The notes under the pieces: generated by a model | Seen by the model: only the letters and a program-made list of their open reading frames with translations | What the model was told of the DNA's origin: nothing | Database searches by the model: none | Assembly: GCA_000438175.1 (NCBI GenBank) | Contig: FR900457.1 | Span: 1-39,020, forward strand | Source: Fusobacterium sp. CAG:439 | Lineage (GTDB): Bacteria; Cyanobacteriota; Vampirovibrionia; Gastranaerophilales; Gastranaerophilaceae | Length of the DNA stretch: 39,020 bases | Direction: 5' to 3' | Shown: piece after piece, positions 1-6,636 of the stretch | Position numbering within the stretch: position 1 is the stretch's first letter | How the letters are laid out: each line of letters begins with the position of its first letter | Program-made: the position numbers and the translations under genes

Positions 1-1
1 T

Positions 2-106
2 TATTGCAAGAATGGCACATCATTTACTAAGGCAGGTGAATGTACGACAAATTACAATTCAATGTGCCGCGTCAAGCAGATACAGCCTATGAAGTTTTTC
101 TTCTAA
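2..106 (+). CDS. C-terminal fragment of an unknown protein (cut by window edge)
   Basis: An open frame enters from the left edge and ends at a TAA at 104-106, giving about 34 residues with three cysteines (starting YCKNGTSFTK). A strong hairpin terminator follows about 40 bases later, which supports this being the real 3' end of a + strand gene. The Cys-containing, Asn/Thr-rich tail would suit a secreted protein such as the prepilin-like proteins elsewhere in the window, but too little is present to name it. Confidence 0.45.
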   Translation, partial: YCKNGTSFTKAGECTTNYNSMCRVKQIQPMKFFF

Positions 107-148
107 CTCAAATTGCTCTATAGTACACAAATTTTGCAGTTAGAAGTA

Positions 149-180
149 AGGTGCCGATTTATCGGCACCTTTTTCCTTTT
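149..180 (+). terminator. Rho-independent terminator
   Basis: AGGTGCCGAT (149-158) and ATCGGCACCT (161-170) form a 10-bp stem with a very short loop, followed by TTTTTCCTTTT. It ends the partial gene at the left edge. The GNAT gene on the other strand ends just beyond, so it may serve both directions. Confidence 0.85.
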
Positions 181-186
181 TTTTAA

Positions 187-1182
187 TTAATGTTTAATCG
201 GAAGATAAGATTGAGGATAGTTGTAATCTTCCTTAAATCCTAAATGCCTGTACATTTTTAATGCCTGAAAATTGTTTGTTTCCGTTGTTGTATTAACCTC
301 GGTAATAGGTTTTTCACCGTTATCAGCCCATTCAATAAGTTTTTCAACCGATTTTTTGAGCATGTGTTTTGAAAGTCCTTTACCCTGATGTTCTTTTCTT
401 ATAGCAACAATCGGAATATTGGCAATTCTTCCGCCCGTAAGGTTCATAAAGCAAAAACCTACGGGAATATTATTGTATAGCATTATCGTTGTTGCTTCGG
501 GAAGAAATTCCGCATAAATATTATCAACAATTTTGGCTATTATATCTCTTGTGCCTTCAATTGTTTTAAACCGCGGATCAAACAAAGCATCGGCAGATGT
601 TTCAAAACCTTCCTGAACAACTTTTACCGCATCTTCAAAATACTTAGACTGCCAGTCAACAAGTTTATAATCTTTATCGAGTTCCGAAAGCTGTGTAATT
701 TTCAGGATTTCTCTTGAATTTGTTCCTGCCATCATAAATCTTAAAACTGCAATCCCTACAAATTTAAAACCATAGCGCGCTATATCTCCGATAAGATGTT
801 TTTGTTCTCCCAGCATAGGATAGCAGACTACTTTATCAAACCTTTCCGATTTTGTAAGCTCAAGGAATTTTTTGATTAAATACATCCCGCGTTCAACCAT
901 ATTTTCCATTTTGAAAGAATGAATTATATTTAATTCTATAGCTTCCGAAATTGCTGTTGTGTAAACAAGAAATGCAACGGGGATTGTATTTTCAAACAAA
1001 ACAAGACATTCGATTAAATTTTTCTCGACGGCATCGGCAAAATCCTCAAAACCTAAAGGTTCAAGTTCAAACATATATTCGTCAATTGCCCTGTTTCTAA
1101 AATCGTTGTAAATAGTTACAAAACCTTTGTAATCATCGGGAGTTAATAATCTTGCTTCGAAGTTAGTTGTATCGCCTGTCAT
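187..1182 (-). CDS. Two-domain GNAT-family N-acetyltransferase
   Basis: 331 residues. The C-terminal half carries the acetyl-CoA binding signature of GNAT enzymes (RKEHQGKGLSKHML, around residue 260), followed by the usual NxxALKMYRHLGF element. The N-terminal half (about residues 10-150) looks like a second, degenerate GNAT fold, without a clear acetyl-CoA loop. The acceptor substrate cannot be deduced. It starts 15 bases after the end of ribBA on the same strand, so it is probably the last gene of a ribE-ribBA-GNAT transcript. No functional link to riboflavin is visible; co-transcription may be incidental. Confidence 0.85.
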   Translation of the reverse strand: MTGDTTNFEARLLTPDDYKGFVTIYNDFRNRAIDEYMFELEPLGFEDFADAVEKNLIECLVLFENTIPVAFLVYTTAISEAIELNIIHSFKMENMVERGMYLIKKFLELTKSERFDKVVCYPMLGEQKHLIGDIARYGFKFVGIAVLRFMMAGTNSREILKITQLSELDKDYKLVDWQSKYFEDAVKVVQEGFETSADALFDPRFKTIEGTRDIIAKIVDNIYAEFLPEATTIMLYNNIPVGFCFMNLTGGRIANIPIVAIRKEHQGKGLSKHMLKKSVEKLIEWADNGEKPITEVNTTTETNNFQALKMYRHLGFKEDYNYPQSYLPIKH

Positions 1183-1197
1183 TTCTTAATTCCTTAT

Positions 1198-2406
1198 TTA
1201 CAGCATATGATGCATTTTGTCTTTTTTTGTTTCCATATATCTTTTGTTAAATTTATTGATATACGGCGGTATTTTAACTATATCATGCACAGTTAATCCG
1301 TAACCGTTCAAACCGACGATTTTTTTCGGGTTATTTGTGATGAGATTAAAGTTGTTAAAGCCTAAATCAAGTATAATCTGCGCGCCCATGCCGTAATCTC
1401 TTAAATCTTCTTTAAATCCGAGCGAAAGATTTGCTTCAACGGTATCCTGCCCGCATTCCTGCAGTTTGTAGGCTTTAATTTTGTTAATAATACCAATTCC
1501 GCGTCCTTCATGACCTTTCATATAAATTAAAGCACCTTTTCCGTATTCGTTAATCATTTCTAACGCGCTGTGGAGCTGATAATTACAGTCACATTTAAGG
1601 CTGTGGAAAATATCTCCAGTAAGGCATTCACTGTGAACACGGATAAGCGGAATTTTATCAGACCCGTCATTTTTAACGAGAGCAACACTTTCCTGCCCCG
1701 TAACGTGATTAACATAGCCGTAAATTTCAAACTCTCCGAATTGGGTCGGAAGATGAGCTTCTGCTTCACGCGTTACGATTTTTTCCGATTTAAGACGGTA
1801 AGCAATTAATTCTGCAACAGAGATAAATTTAATCCCGTGTTTTTGTGCAAATTCGTAAAGTTCATCGCGTTTTGCCATGTGTCCGTCTTTGCCCATGATT
1901 TCACACATAGGACCTGCCGGAATGTGTCCGCAAAGCTTTGCCAGATCAACAACTGCTTCCGTATGCCCTGTACGGGTTAACACTCCGCCTTTTCGTGCCA
2001 CACAGGGGAACAAATGTCCGGGGCGGCGAAGGTCTGAAGGCTGAGCATCCGGTGCAAGGCAGACTTCAATTGTTTTTGCCCTGTCAAATGCCGAAATTCC
2101 TGTTGTTACACCGTATTTTTCATGAGCATCAATGCTTACCGTAAAGGCTGTTCTCATACTTTCCGTATTTTGTTCTACCATCTGGTGAAGCTGCATTTTT
2201 TCAGCGATTTCATTAGATACAGCAAGGCAGATTAACCCTTTTGCATTTTCTGCCATAAATTTTATAATCTCAGGTGTAACCATTTGTCCTGAACAAATTA
2301 AGTCACCTTCATTTTCTCTATCTTCATCGTCTGCAACGATAATCATTTTACCGTTTTTAAAATCTTCCAATGCATCTTCAATTTTATCAAATTTAAAATT
2401 TTCCAT
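1198..2406 (-). CDS. ribBA: Bifunctional 3,4-dihydroxy-2-butanone 4-phosphate synthase / GTP cyclohydrolase II
   Basis: 402 residues, the normal length for a RibBA fusion. The N-terminal RibB half (residues 1-200) has the acidic metal-binding motif DDEDRENEGDL and makes 3,4-DHBP from ribulose 5-phosphate. The C-terminal RibA half has RVHSECLTGD...KCDC, the zinc cysteines of GTP cyclohydrolase II, and GHEGRGIG. Together they supply both branches of riboflavin synthesis. The ATG lies one base after the ribE stop codon (TAA-A-ATG), indicating translational coupling. ribD and ribH are not in the window. Confidence 0.97.
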   Translation of the reverse strand: MENFKFDKIEDALEDFKNGKMIIVADDEDRENEGDLICSGQMVTPEIIKFMAENAKGLICLAVSNEIAEKMQLHQMVEQNTESMRTAFTVSIDAHEKYGVTTGISAFDRAKTIEVCLAPDAQPSDLRRPGHLFPCVARKGGVLTRTGHTEAVVDLAKLCGHIPAGPMCEIMGKDGHMAKRDELYEFAQKHGIKFISVAELIAYRLKSEKIVTREAEAHLPTQFGEFEIYGYVNHVTGQESVALVKNDGSDKIPLIRVHSECLTGDIFHSLKCDCNYQLHSALEMINEYGKGALIYMKGHEGRGIGIINKIKAYKLQECGQDTVEANLSLGFKEDLRDYGMGAQIILDLGFNNFNLITNNPKKIVGLNGYGLTVHDIVKIPPYINKFNKRYMETKKDKMHHML

Positions 2407-2407
2407 T

Positions 2408-3001
2408 TTACATAAACCCGTTTTCTTTCAAAAAATCTTCTGTAATATTATTATTTTTCGTTGATAAAAATTTTTCAACATACCTTCCTAAAATATCTGT
2501 TTCGATGTTTACGAGGTCGCCTGTTTTAAGGAATTTAAGATTTGTATTTTCAAGCGTGTGGGGGATAATTGCCGCGCTGAAGGTGTTATTTTGATTTTTA
2601 GAAACGGTTAAACTTATGCCGTTTACGGTAATTGAACCTTTATAAACAATATATTTATCAAGTTCTTTGGAAACAACAAATGTCATATCTCCAATGTACT
2701 TTGCTGTTCCGTCGACATGTCCCTGAACAATATGCCCCCCCATGCGGGTTGAAGGTGTTAAGGCTCGTTCAAGATTCACGCATTCTCCTGTTTTAAACCC
2801 TTTTGTAATCTTTAAAGTTTCTGAGCTGACGTCAGCTTGAAACGTGTTTTTGCCGATTGAAACAACTGTCTGGCAGCAGCCGTCAATTGCAATACTGTCG
2901 CCGATTTGTGTTCCTTCAAGCACCTTTGAACATTCAACAACAAGTTTTTTCCCGTCAAAGCTTTTTATAAATCCTGTTTCTTCCACAATCCCTGTAAACA
3001 T
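2408..3001 (-). CDS. ribE: Riboflavin synthase, alpha subunit
   Basis: 197 residues with the family's N-terminal MFTGIVEETG and the two tandem lumazine-binding repeats; GGHIVQGHVDG is in the first to second repeat junction and TVNGISLTV in the second. It catalyses dismutation of two 6,7-dimethyl-8-ribityllumazine molecules to riboflavin. First gene of the ribE-ribBA unit. No FMN riboswitch fits in the 71 bases between this gene and the divergent reverse transcriptase. On the minus strand, TAGACG and TAAAAT 17 bases apart place the transcript start at or next to the ATG, and there is no Shine-Dalgarno, so a leaderless mRNA is likely. Confidence 0.96.
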   Translation of the reverse strand: MFTGIVEETGFIKSFDGKKLVVECSKVLEGTQIGDSIAIDGCCQTVVSIGKNTFQADVSSETLKITKGFKTGECVNLERALTPSTRMGGHIVQGHVDGTAKYIGDMTFVVSKELDKYIVYKGSITVNGISLTVSKNQNNTFSAAIIPHTLENTNLKFLKTGDLVNIETDILGRYVEKFLSTKNNNITEDFLKENGFM

Positions 3002-3037
3002 AAGTTTATTTTATCATGAAAATACCTTTTCGTCTAA

Positions 3038-3067
3038 TTGAATAATAATTTTCAGGATTTCTATAAT
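3038..3067 (+). promoter_or_regulatory. Promoter of the DGR reverse transcriptase
   Basis: TTGAAT (3038-3043) and TATAAT (3062-3067) are 18 bases apart. The predicted start of transcription coincides with the ATG at 3073, and no convincing Shine-Dalgarno is present, so the RT mRNA may be leaderless. Confidence 0.6.
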
Positions 3068-3072
3068 ATCAT

Positions 3073-4230
3073 ATGGGATTAACTTTTGAAAAGCTTTTTC
3101 AAGCTTATATTGATTGCAGGAAGCATAAGAGAAACACTGTCAACGCATTGATGTTTGAATATAATCTTGAGCAAAATCTTTTGAAGCTATATGAAGATCT
3201 TGCAAGCGGAGAGTATAAAATTGGACAGAGTATATGTTTCATTGTACTTTATCCAAAACCCAGAGAAGTCTGGGCTGCGGACTTTAGAGACAGAATTGTC
3301 CACCATCTGATTTATAACGAGATTAAAGACAGATTTTATAAAAGGTTTATTAAAGATACATACAGCTGTATTCCCGCCAGAGGCACCACAAATGCTGTTA
3401 AGTCGGTTAAAGCATATGCCGCATCGGTAACAAATAATTTCACGGAAACAGCTTACTTTTTAAAAGCTGATTTAAAGAATTTTTTTGTAAGTATTGATAA
3501 AAACATTTTATATATGGAAATTGAGAAATTTGTGAATGAAGATTGGGTTTTAAAGCTGATCAGGCAGGTAATTTTTCACAACCCGAAAAAAGATGTATGC
3601 ATAAAATCTCCGGCATATAAATTTAACTGCCTTCCAAAATATAAAAGCCTCTGGTATACTCCCTCACACAAAGGCTTGCCGATAGGTAACCTTACAAGCC
3701 AGTTTTTCAGCAATGTATATTTGAATGTGTTGGATCAATATGTTAAACATCATTTAAAATGCAAGTATTATTGCAGGTATGTTGATGATTTTGTGATTAT
3801 GCATAAAAATCCGCAATATTTGAATAATATACATAAGGATTTAACCGTTTTTCTTAAAGAAAGGCTTAATCTTGAACTTCATCAGCATAAAAAATTAATT
3901 AATAAAGTTGATAAAGGTATAGACTTTGTCGGTTTTGTCGTAAAACCATACAGAACAAGTCTCAGGCAAAAAACAATAAAAAGAATTTTTAAAATAATCA
4001 ATACACAAAAGCTAAATTCCAGATGGTTTTATGAGGAAGAACTTGAAAAATTTACTTCAACAATAAACAGTTACCTCGGTATGCTAAGAAACACAAACGG
4101 CTATTTTTTAAGAAAAGAAATCTGTTTACGATGTATAAACCTGTTTGTTATATGTGACGATGAGTTTACTAAATTAAAAGTTGTCTGGCACAGTCATATA
4201 AATAGAGGGCAAAATCATCATCTTCATTAA
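3073..4230 (+). CDS. Reverse transcriptase of a diversity-generating retroelement
   Basis: 385 residues, the usual size for a DGR reverse transcriptase, with no maturase or endonuclease domain. Visible motifs are KADLKNFF with the first catalytic Asp (about residue 133), LPIGNLTSQ (about residues 202-210) and RYVDD (catalytic Asp pair at 238-239). The IGxxxSQ form in place of QGxxxSP is the hallmark that separates DGR enzymes from group II intron and retron enzymes. The N-terminal pattern (FEKLF...VLYPKPR...DRIVHHLI) also matches the Bordetella phage enzyme family. It copies the TR transcript with errors at adenines and delivers the cDNA to the VR. Its last 62 bases overlap the antisense XRE gene. 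TR, VR and Avd all lie downstream on the same strand. Confidence 0.96.
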   Translation: MGLTFEKLFQAYIDCRKHKRNTVNALMFEYNLEQNLLKLYEDLASGEYKIGQSICFIVLYPKPREVWAADFRDRIVHHLIYNEIKDRFYKRFIKDTYSCIPARGTTNAVKSVKAYAASVTNNFTETAYFLKADLKNFFVSIDKNILYMEIEKFVNEDWVLKLIRQVIFHNPKKDVCIKSPAYKFNCLPKYKSLWYTPSHKGLPIGNLTSQFFSNVYLNVLDQYVKHHLKCKYYCRYVDDFVIMHKNPQYLNNIHKDLTVFLKERLNLELHQHKKLINKVDKGIDFVGFVVKPYRTSLRQKTIKRIFKIINTQKLNSRWFYEEELEKFTSTINSYLGMLRNTNGYFLRKEICLRCINLFVICDDEFTKLKVVWHSHINRGQNHHLH

Positions 4231-4486
4231 TTTTATTAATTAAAACGCGTTTAATTTCAAGCGGAGTTTTTTCAATAGGAAACAAGAATAATTTATATGG
4301 TTCAACATTGAGTATTTGACAAATTGCGGCAAGTGTTTCGGGTGCAGGGTAATTTTTTCCGTTTTCAATGAAGCTTACACTTCTGGGGCTGATACCGATT
4401 TTTTCTGCAAAATATTCCTGTGTAATACCTTTTTCATTGCGCAATGATTTAATTTTTGCTCCTAAGAGGCTTTTTATCTGATACAT
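4169..4486 (-). CDS. XRE-family HTH transcriptional regulator inside the DGR
   Basis: 105 residues. The N-terminal helix-turn-helix (residues 8-65) reads as a Cro/C1-type domain: KIKSLRNEKGITQEYFAEKI, then ISPRSVSFIENGKNYP and ETLAAICQILNV. The C-terminal 40 residues are a short acidic helix, probably for dimerisation. AGGTGGAG precedes the ATG. It is divergent from the variable-protein gene, with a 10-bp inverted repeat around that gene's -35 box in the shared intergenic region, so it probably represses or tunes the target gene and itself. Its 3' end runs antisense into the last 62 bases of the RT gene, so the two transcripts could interfere. Confidence 0.9.
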   Translation of the reverse strand: MYQIKSLLGAKIKSLRNEKGITQEYFAEKIGISPRSVSFIENGKNYPAPETLAAICQILNVEPYKLFLFPIEKTPLEIKRVLINKINEDDDFALYLYDCARQLLI

Positions 4487-4539
4487 ACTCCACCTGACTA
4501 ATTATTATCCTTAATACGGCAATAAAATTTAATGAGCTG

Positions 4540-4571
4540 TTAGGTAATAATTACTTGACAATATTATCTAA
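4540..4571. promoter_or_regulatory. Inverted-repeat operator candidate of the DGR target gene
   Basis: TTAGGTAATA (4540-4549) and TATTATCTAA (4562-4571) are inverted repeats matching at 9 of 10 positions. They enclose the -35 TTGACA of the target gene. A perfect smaller palindrome, GTAATAATTAC, sits at 4544-4554. The left arm recurs exactly upstream of avd (5661-5671). The adjacent XRE protein is the obvious candidate ligand. Confidence 0.5.
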
Positions 4572-4584
4572 TAAGTAGTATAAT
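4555..4584 (+). promoter_or_regulatory. Promoter of the DGR target gene
   Basis: Consensus TTGACA (4555-4560) and TATAAT (4579-4584) with an 18-base spacer, followed by AAGGAG (4618-4623) before the ATG at 4630. This is one of the strongest-looking promoters in the window, and its -35 lies inside the inverted repeat at 4540-4571. Confidence 0.8.
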
Positions 4585-4629
4585 TTATCCACATGGCTAA
4601 TAGTAATCAAAATGAAAAAGGAGCAATTT

Positions 4630-5538
4630 ATGAAAGAAATGAATTCTAAAAGCAATATTGCTTTTACTCTGGCAGAAGTATTGCTGACTATCGGTATAAT
4701 AGGAGTTGTAGCAGCTATGATTTTACCGACTGTTATTAATGAAACTAAGGAAAAAGAATATGCCGTTGCGCGTAAAAAAGCTCTTGCAACAATCGGGGAA
4801 GCTGTAAGATTGATTACAGTAAAAGGCAGTATAAGAGATGCTTCAAATGCGGAAGATTTTGTAGAAAACTATCTGAAAAAACAGCTGCAAATAGCTAAAA
4901 CTTGCGATAATAATAATTTGAGAGATTGCGGTATTGAAACCGGAACGGATAAAATTTTGTCATTAGCTGAAACAAAGATGACGATGCCTAAGACAGTTAA
5001 AGAATTGGCATCAGGTATTTCAAGCGGTACTGTTACGGATCCGTCATCAACAAGTTACGGTTTTGTCATGTCGAACGGTTATTCGGTAAATTTGTTTTAC
5101 AATCCGTCGTGTCTCAGTGATGATAAAGATGCTAACCATTGGGGACAGGACAGGGTATGTGTAAATGCAATTTATGATATGAACGGGCTTGCCCAGCCTA
5201 ATGAAGTTGGTAAGGATATAGGTTTCGTAACTGTGTTATATCCTGATATTCGAACTCAAGCCGTGGCTCCGGATGTTCACAAAAAGAATGCATCATCAGC
5301 GAATTTTTATAACGCCGGAGCAAGCTGCGCAAAACTCGATCCTGAATATACTCTCCCTAATAGAGACGAACTCCTTGCAATGTACTTTAACTCCAATCTT
5401 CTTGGAATTACGTCAGGCTACTATTGGTCTGCCTCTGAGGCTTCCGCAGAGTTGGGTTGGTACCAGCATTTCAGCCTTGGCAACCGCAACAGGTACTCTA
5501 AGTCCAATGGGCGCTATGTCCGCTGCGTCAGGAGATAA
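4630..5538 (+). CDS. DGR variable protein: prepilin-like N-terminus, DUF1566/C-type-lectin-like variable C-terminus
   Basis: 302 residues from the ATG at 4630, chosen because AAGGAG lies six bases upstream; an in-frame ATG at 4612 overlaps that site. A short leader is followed by a class III (prepilin) signal, IAFTLAEVLLTIGIIGVVAAMILP, here with Ala rather than Gly before the Phe. The middle shares a pilin-core motif (DMNGLAQPNEVGKD) with two other prepilins in the window. From about residue 223 the sequence reads as a DUF1566-type, C-type-lectin-like domain: TLPNRDELLAMY, then YYWSASE and a final RCVRR. The last 42 residues are the VR. Template-derived Asn codons have become Tyr 264, Tyr 278, His 280, Ser 282, Leu 283, Tyr 289, Arg 295 and Tyr 296, while Asn 285, 287 and 293 are unchanged. 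The protein is probably processed by prepilin peptidase and displayed on a pilus or pseudopilus as a binding protein. The ligand is unknown. Confidence 0.92.
   Translation: MKEMNSKSNIAFTLAEVLLTIGIIGVVAAMILPTVINETKEKEYAVARKKALATIGEAVRLITVKGSIRDASNAEDFVENYLKKQLQIAKTCDNNNLRDCGIETGTDKILSLAETKMTMPKTVKELASGISSGTVTDPSSTSYGFVMSNGYSVNLFYNPSCLSDDKDANHWGQDRVCVNAIYDMNGLAQPNEVGKDIGFVTVLYPDIRTQAVAPDVHKKNASSANFYNAGASCAKLDPEYTLPNRDELLAMYFNSNLLGITSGYYWSASEASAELGWYQHFSLGNRNRYSKSNGRYVRCVRR
5409..5532 (+). repeat. Variable repeat (VR) of the DGR
   Basis: 124 bases at the 3' end of the target gene, matching the TR at 6214-6337 (constant offset 805) at 114 positions. The ten differences are at 5419, 5461, 5467, 5474, 5476, 5477, 5494, 5512, 5513 and 5515, and every one is an A in the TR. 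The 3' end, from 5516 to 5532, is identical to the template (ATGTCCGCTGCGTCAGG) and is the likely initiation-of-mutagenic-homing (IMH) segment. Identity breaks at 5533 with a T-to-A difference, the stop codon following at 5536. Confidence 0.95.
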
Positions 5539-5660
5539 GTTATTTAATTATTTAGTTATTTAACGCGAATATTTTTGCGCAGTAAAAAACCTCCTTAAAT
5601 TAATTAATAACAATGATTTACAATATTTATTGTACCATAAAACCTTATATAGCGCAAGTT

Positions 5661-5671
5661 TTAGGTAATAA
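5661..5671. promoter_or_regulatory. Second copy of the TTAGGTAATAA motif upstream of avd
   Basis: TTAGGTAATAA is identical to 4540-4550, the left arm of the inverted repeat at the target-gene promoter. It lies 45 bases before the avd start, between two DGR genes. It may be a half-site through which the XRE protein co-regulates avd and the TR, although the AT-rich sequence makes chance recurrence possible. Confidence 0.35.
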
Positions 5672-5715
5672 ATAGTACATGAAACTTTACAAATAAAGAA
5701 CTTTAGGAGAATAAT

Positions 5716-6090
5716 ATGGCTCAATACCGCCACCTGCCTATTTACAAAACAGCATATGATTTACTTGTAGAACTGATGAATACTACAAAAGATTTTCCGC
5801 GTGATTTTAAATTCTCGTTAGGTGAAAAAATTCAAAATCACGTTATCGAATTGCTCGTTTTGATTTATAAGGCAAATAGCAGCAAAGATAAAAAAGACTT
5901 TATTTATGAAATTTTAAATCACGCTCAATTTTTGGATTTATTTTTGCGAATTTCTTTTGATTTGAAAATAATTTCCCAGTCACGATATTGTGTCTTAATC
6001 GAAAAAACATATTCGATTGCCAAACAAGCTCAAGGGTGGTTGAAATCATCCTTTGAAACTGAGCCGGAGCCTGCTTATGCCAAGGTGTAA
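5716..6090 (+). CDS. avd: Avd-like DGR accessory protein (four-helix bundle)
   Basis: 124 residues, predicted all-helical, of the Avd / 23S-rRNA-intervening-sequence (S23-like) protein family. The pattern LPIYKTAYDLLVELM, then FKFSLGEKIQ and a C-terminal helix with AQGWLKS, is typical of the family. In the Bordetella phage DGR, Avd forms a basic pentamer that binds the reverse transcriptase and the template RNA and is needed for homing. AGGAG precedes the ATG by six bases. It lies between the target gene and the TR, so the Avd coding region is probably part of the TR-containing transcript, as in the Avd-TR arrangement of known DGR RNAs. Confidence 0.9.
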   Translation: MAQYRHLPIYKTAYDLLVELMNTTKDFPRDFKFSLGEKIQNHVIELLVLIYKANSSKDKKDFIYEILNHAQFLDLFLRISFDLKIISQSRYCVLIEKTYSIAKQAQGWLKSSFETEPEPAYAKV

Positions 6091-6125
6091 CAGGGTGTGC
6101 TCAAATTTATCTCGTCAGCGGTGGT

Positions 6126-6147
6126 TGTTAAATATCTCAACCAAAGT
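6126..6147 (+). other. Hairpin in the avd-TR spacer
   Basis: TGGTTG and CAACCA form a 6-bp stem around a 10-base loop in the non-coding stretch between avd and the TR. RNA flanking the template is needed for cDNA synthesis in studied DGRs, so a structure here may matter. The rest of 6091-6213 shows no ORF. Confidence 0.3.
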
Positions 6148-6213
6148 TTTGCATATGTGCAGAAGTCATTTTTATTGAAAGATTCGATATAAATGATTGT
6201 TAATCCGTTGTTC

Positions 6214-6337
6214 TACGTCAGGCAACTATTGGTCTGCCTCTGAGGCTTCCGCAGAGTTGGGTTGGAACCAGAATTTCAACAATGGCAACCGCAACAGGAA
6301 CTCTAAGTCCAATGGGAACAATGTCCGCTGCGTCAGG
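6214..6337 (+). repeat. Template repeat (TR) of the DGR
   Basis: Non-coding 124-base master copy of the target gene's 3' end. It contains 33 adenines; ten are changed in the VR and none of the 91 other bases is. Read in the target frame it encodes Asn (AAC or AAT) wherever the target has its variable Tyr, His, Ser, Leu and Arg residues, the AAY codon design typical of DGR templates. It is transcribed, reverse transcribed with adenine errors, and used to overwrite the VR. Confidence 0.95.
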
Positions 6338-6346
6338 TGATAAATT

Positions 6347-6372
6347 AAAAAAAGGGTTGATACCCTTTTTTT
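6347..6372 (+). terminator. Hairpin terminator directly after the TR
   Basis: Seven A plus GGGT pairs with ACCC plus seven T (11-bp stem, TGAT loop). It lies nine bases after the TR and closes the DGR transcript. It leaves almost no downstream spacer, unlike the longer 3' spacer that primes cDNA synthesis in the Bordetella element. Confidence 0.8.
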
Positions 6373-6404
6373 GTTGTGAATATAATACTATAATTTTAAT
6401 AATA

Positions 6405-6433
6405 TTGACTTTTTTCTTGTAAAAATATAAAAT
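6405..6433 (+). promoter_or_regulatory. Promoter of the small hydrophobic peptide RNA
   Basis: TTGACT (6405-6410) and TAAAAT (6428-6433) with a 17-base spacer. Transcription would start near 6440, giving a leader of about 80 bases before the peptide. Confidence 0.65.
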
Positions 6434-6439
6434 AAAAAG

Positions 6440-6636
6440 CGGGTAAGCCCTGATATCATTAACTTACCTCTGCGGCGCAAACTTCAAATTTGTTAAACCG
6501 ATAGAGGAAAGGGGGTGATAGAGTGGAATTCAGTGTAACTGAAAAAGCGTTAGTGCTTATCTTTCTGATAATACTAACGCTTAAACTCAAATAACGGGGC
6601 TTTTAAAGAGAGGAGCGCAATCCTCTCGCCCTTCTT
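6440..6636 (+). ncRNA. Structured short transcript with peptide ORF (type I toxin-like mRNA)
   Basis: A promoter at its 5' end and a terminator at its 3' end delimit an RNA of about 195 bases. The leader can pair GGTAAG with CTTACC, and CCTCT with AGAGG directly before the ribosome site, so the site could be hidden. Within the ORF, AAGCGTTAGT (6545-6554) and ACTAACGCTT (6573-6582) are perfect inverted repeats, extended by TTATC/GATAA inside. This layout resembles Firmicutes type I toxin mRNAs. An antisense RNA could not be located from sequence alone. Confidence 0.45.
6523..6594 (+). CDS. 23-residue hydrophobic peptide, holin-like type I toxin candidate
   Basis: A GTG start is preceded by AAAGGGGGTGATA, close to the full anti-16S complement. 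The product has a short polar N-terminus (VEFSVTEKAL), a single membrane-spanning stretch (VLIFLIILTL) and a Lys tail (KLK), the architecture of the putative holin-like toxins (Hol-Tox/BsrG-like) of type I systems. The strong ribosome site, the VT-x-x-AL start pattern and the inverted repeat in the coding sequence support this reading. A leader peptide regulating tpiA is the main alternative, although tpiA has its own promoter after the terminator. Confidence 0.5.
   Translation: MEFSVTEKALVLIFLIILTLKLK

Noticed and set aside
3002..3072. FMN riboswitch upstream of ribE
   Set aside because: Only 71 bases separate it from the RT gene and they lack the conserved riboswitch core; a riboswitch does not fit.
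3073..4230. RT as part of a group II intron or retron
   Set aside because: No maturase/endonuclease domain, no intron RNA domain V-like hairpin and no retron msr-msd in the flanks; the IGxxxSQ motif, Avd and TR/VR pair point to a DGR.
4593..4649. Short upstream ORF (ATG at 4593, 18 codons) overlapping the DGR target start
   Set aside because: It has no ribosome site of its own and ends within the target gene; probably chance in AT-rich sequence.
5273..5563. 96-residue + strand frame overlapping the end of the DGR target
   Set aside because: Out of frame with a gene supported by signal, motif and VR/TR evidence; it is a shadow frame.
5539..5600. Cruciform after the VR as in the Bordetella phage element
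   Set aside because: Only a weak GCG/CGC pairing with mismatches near 5563-5580 was found, and TTATTTA repeats that are direct rather than inverted.
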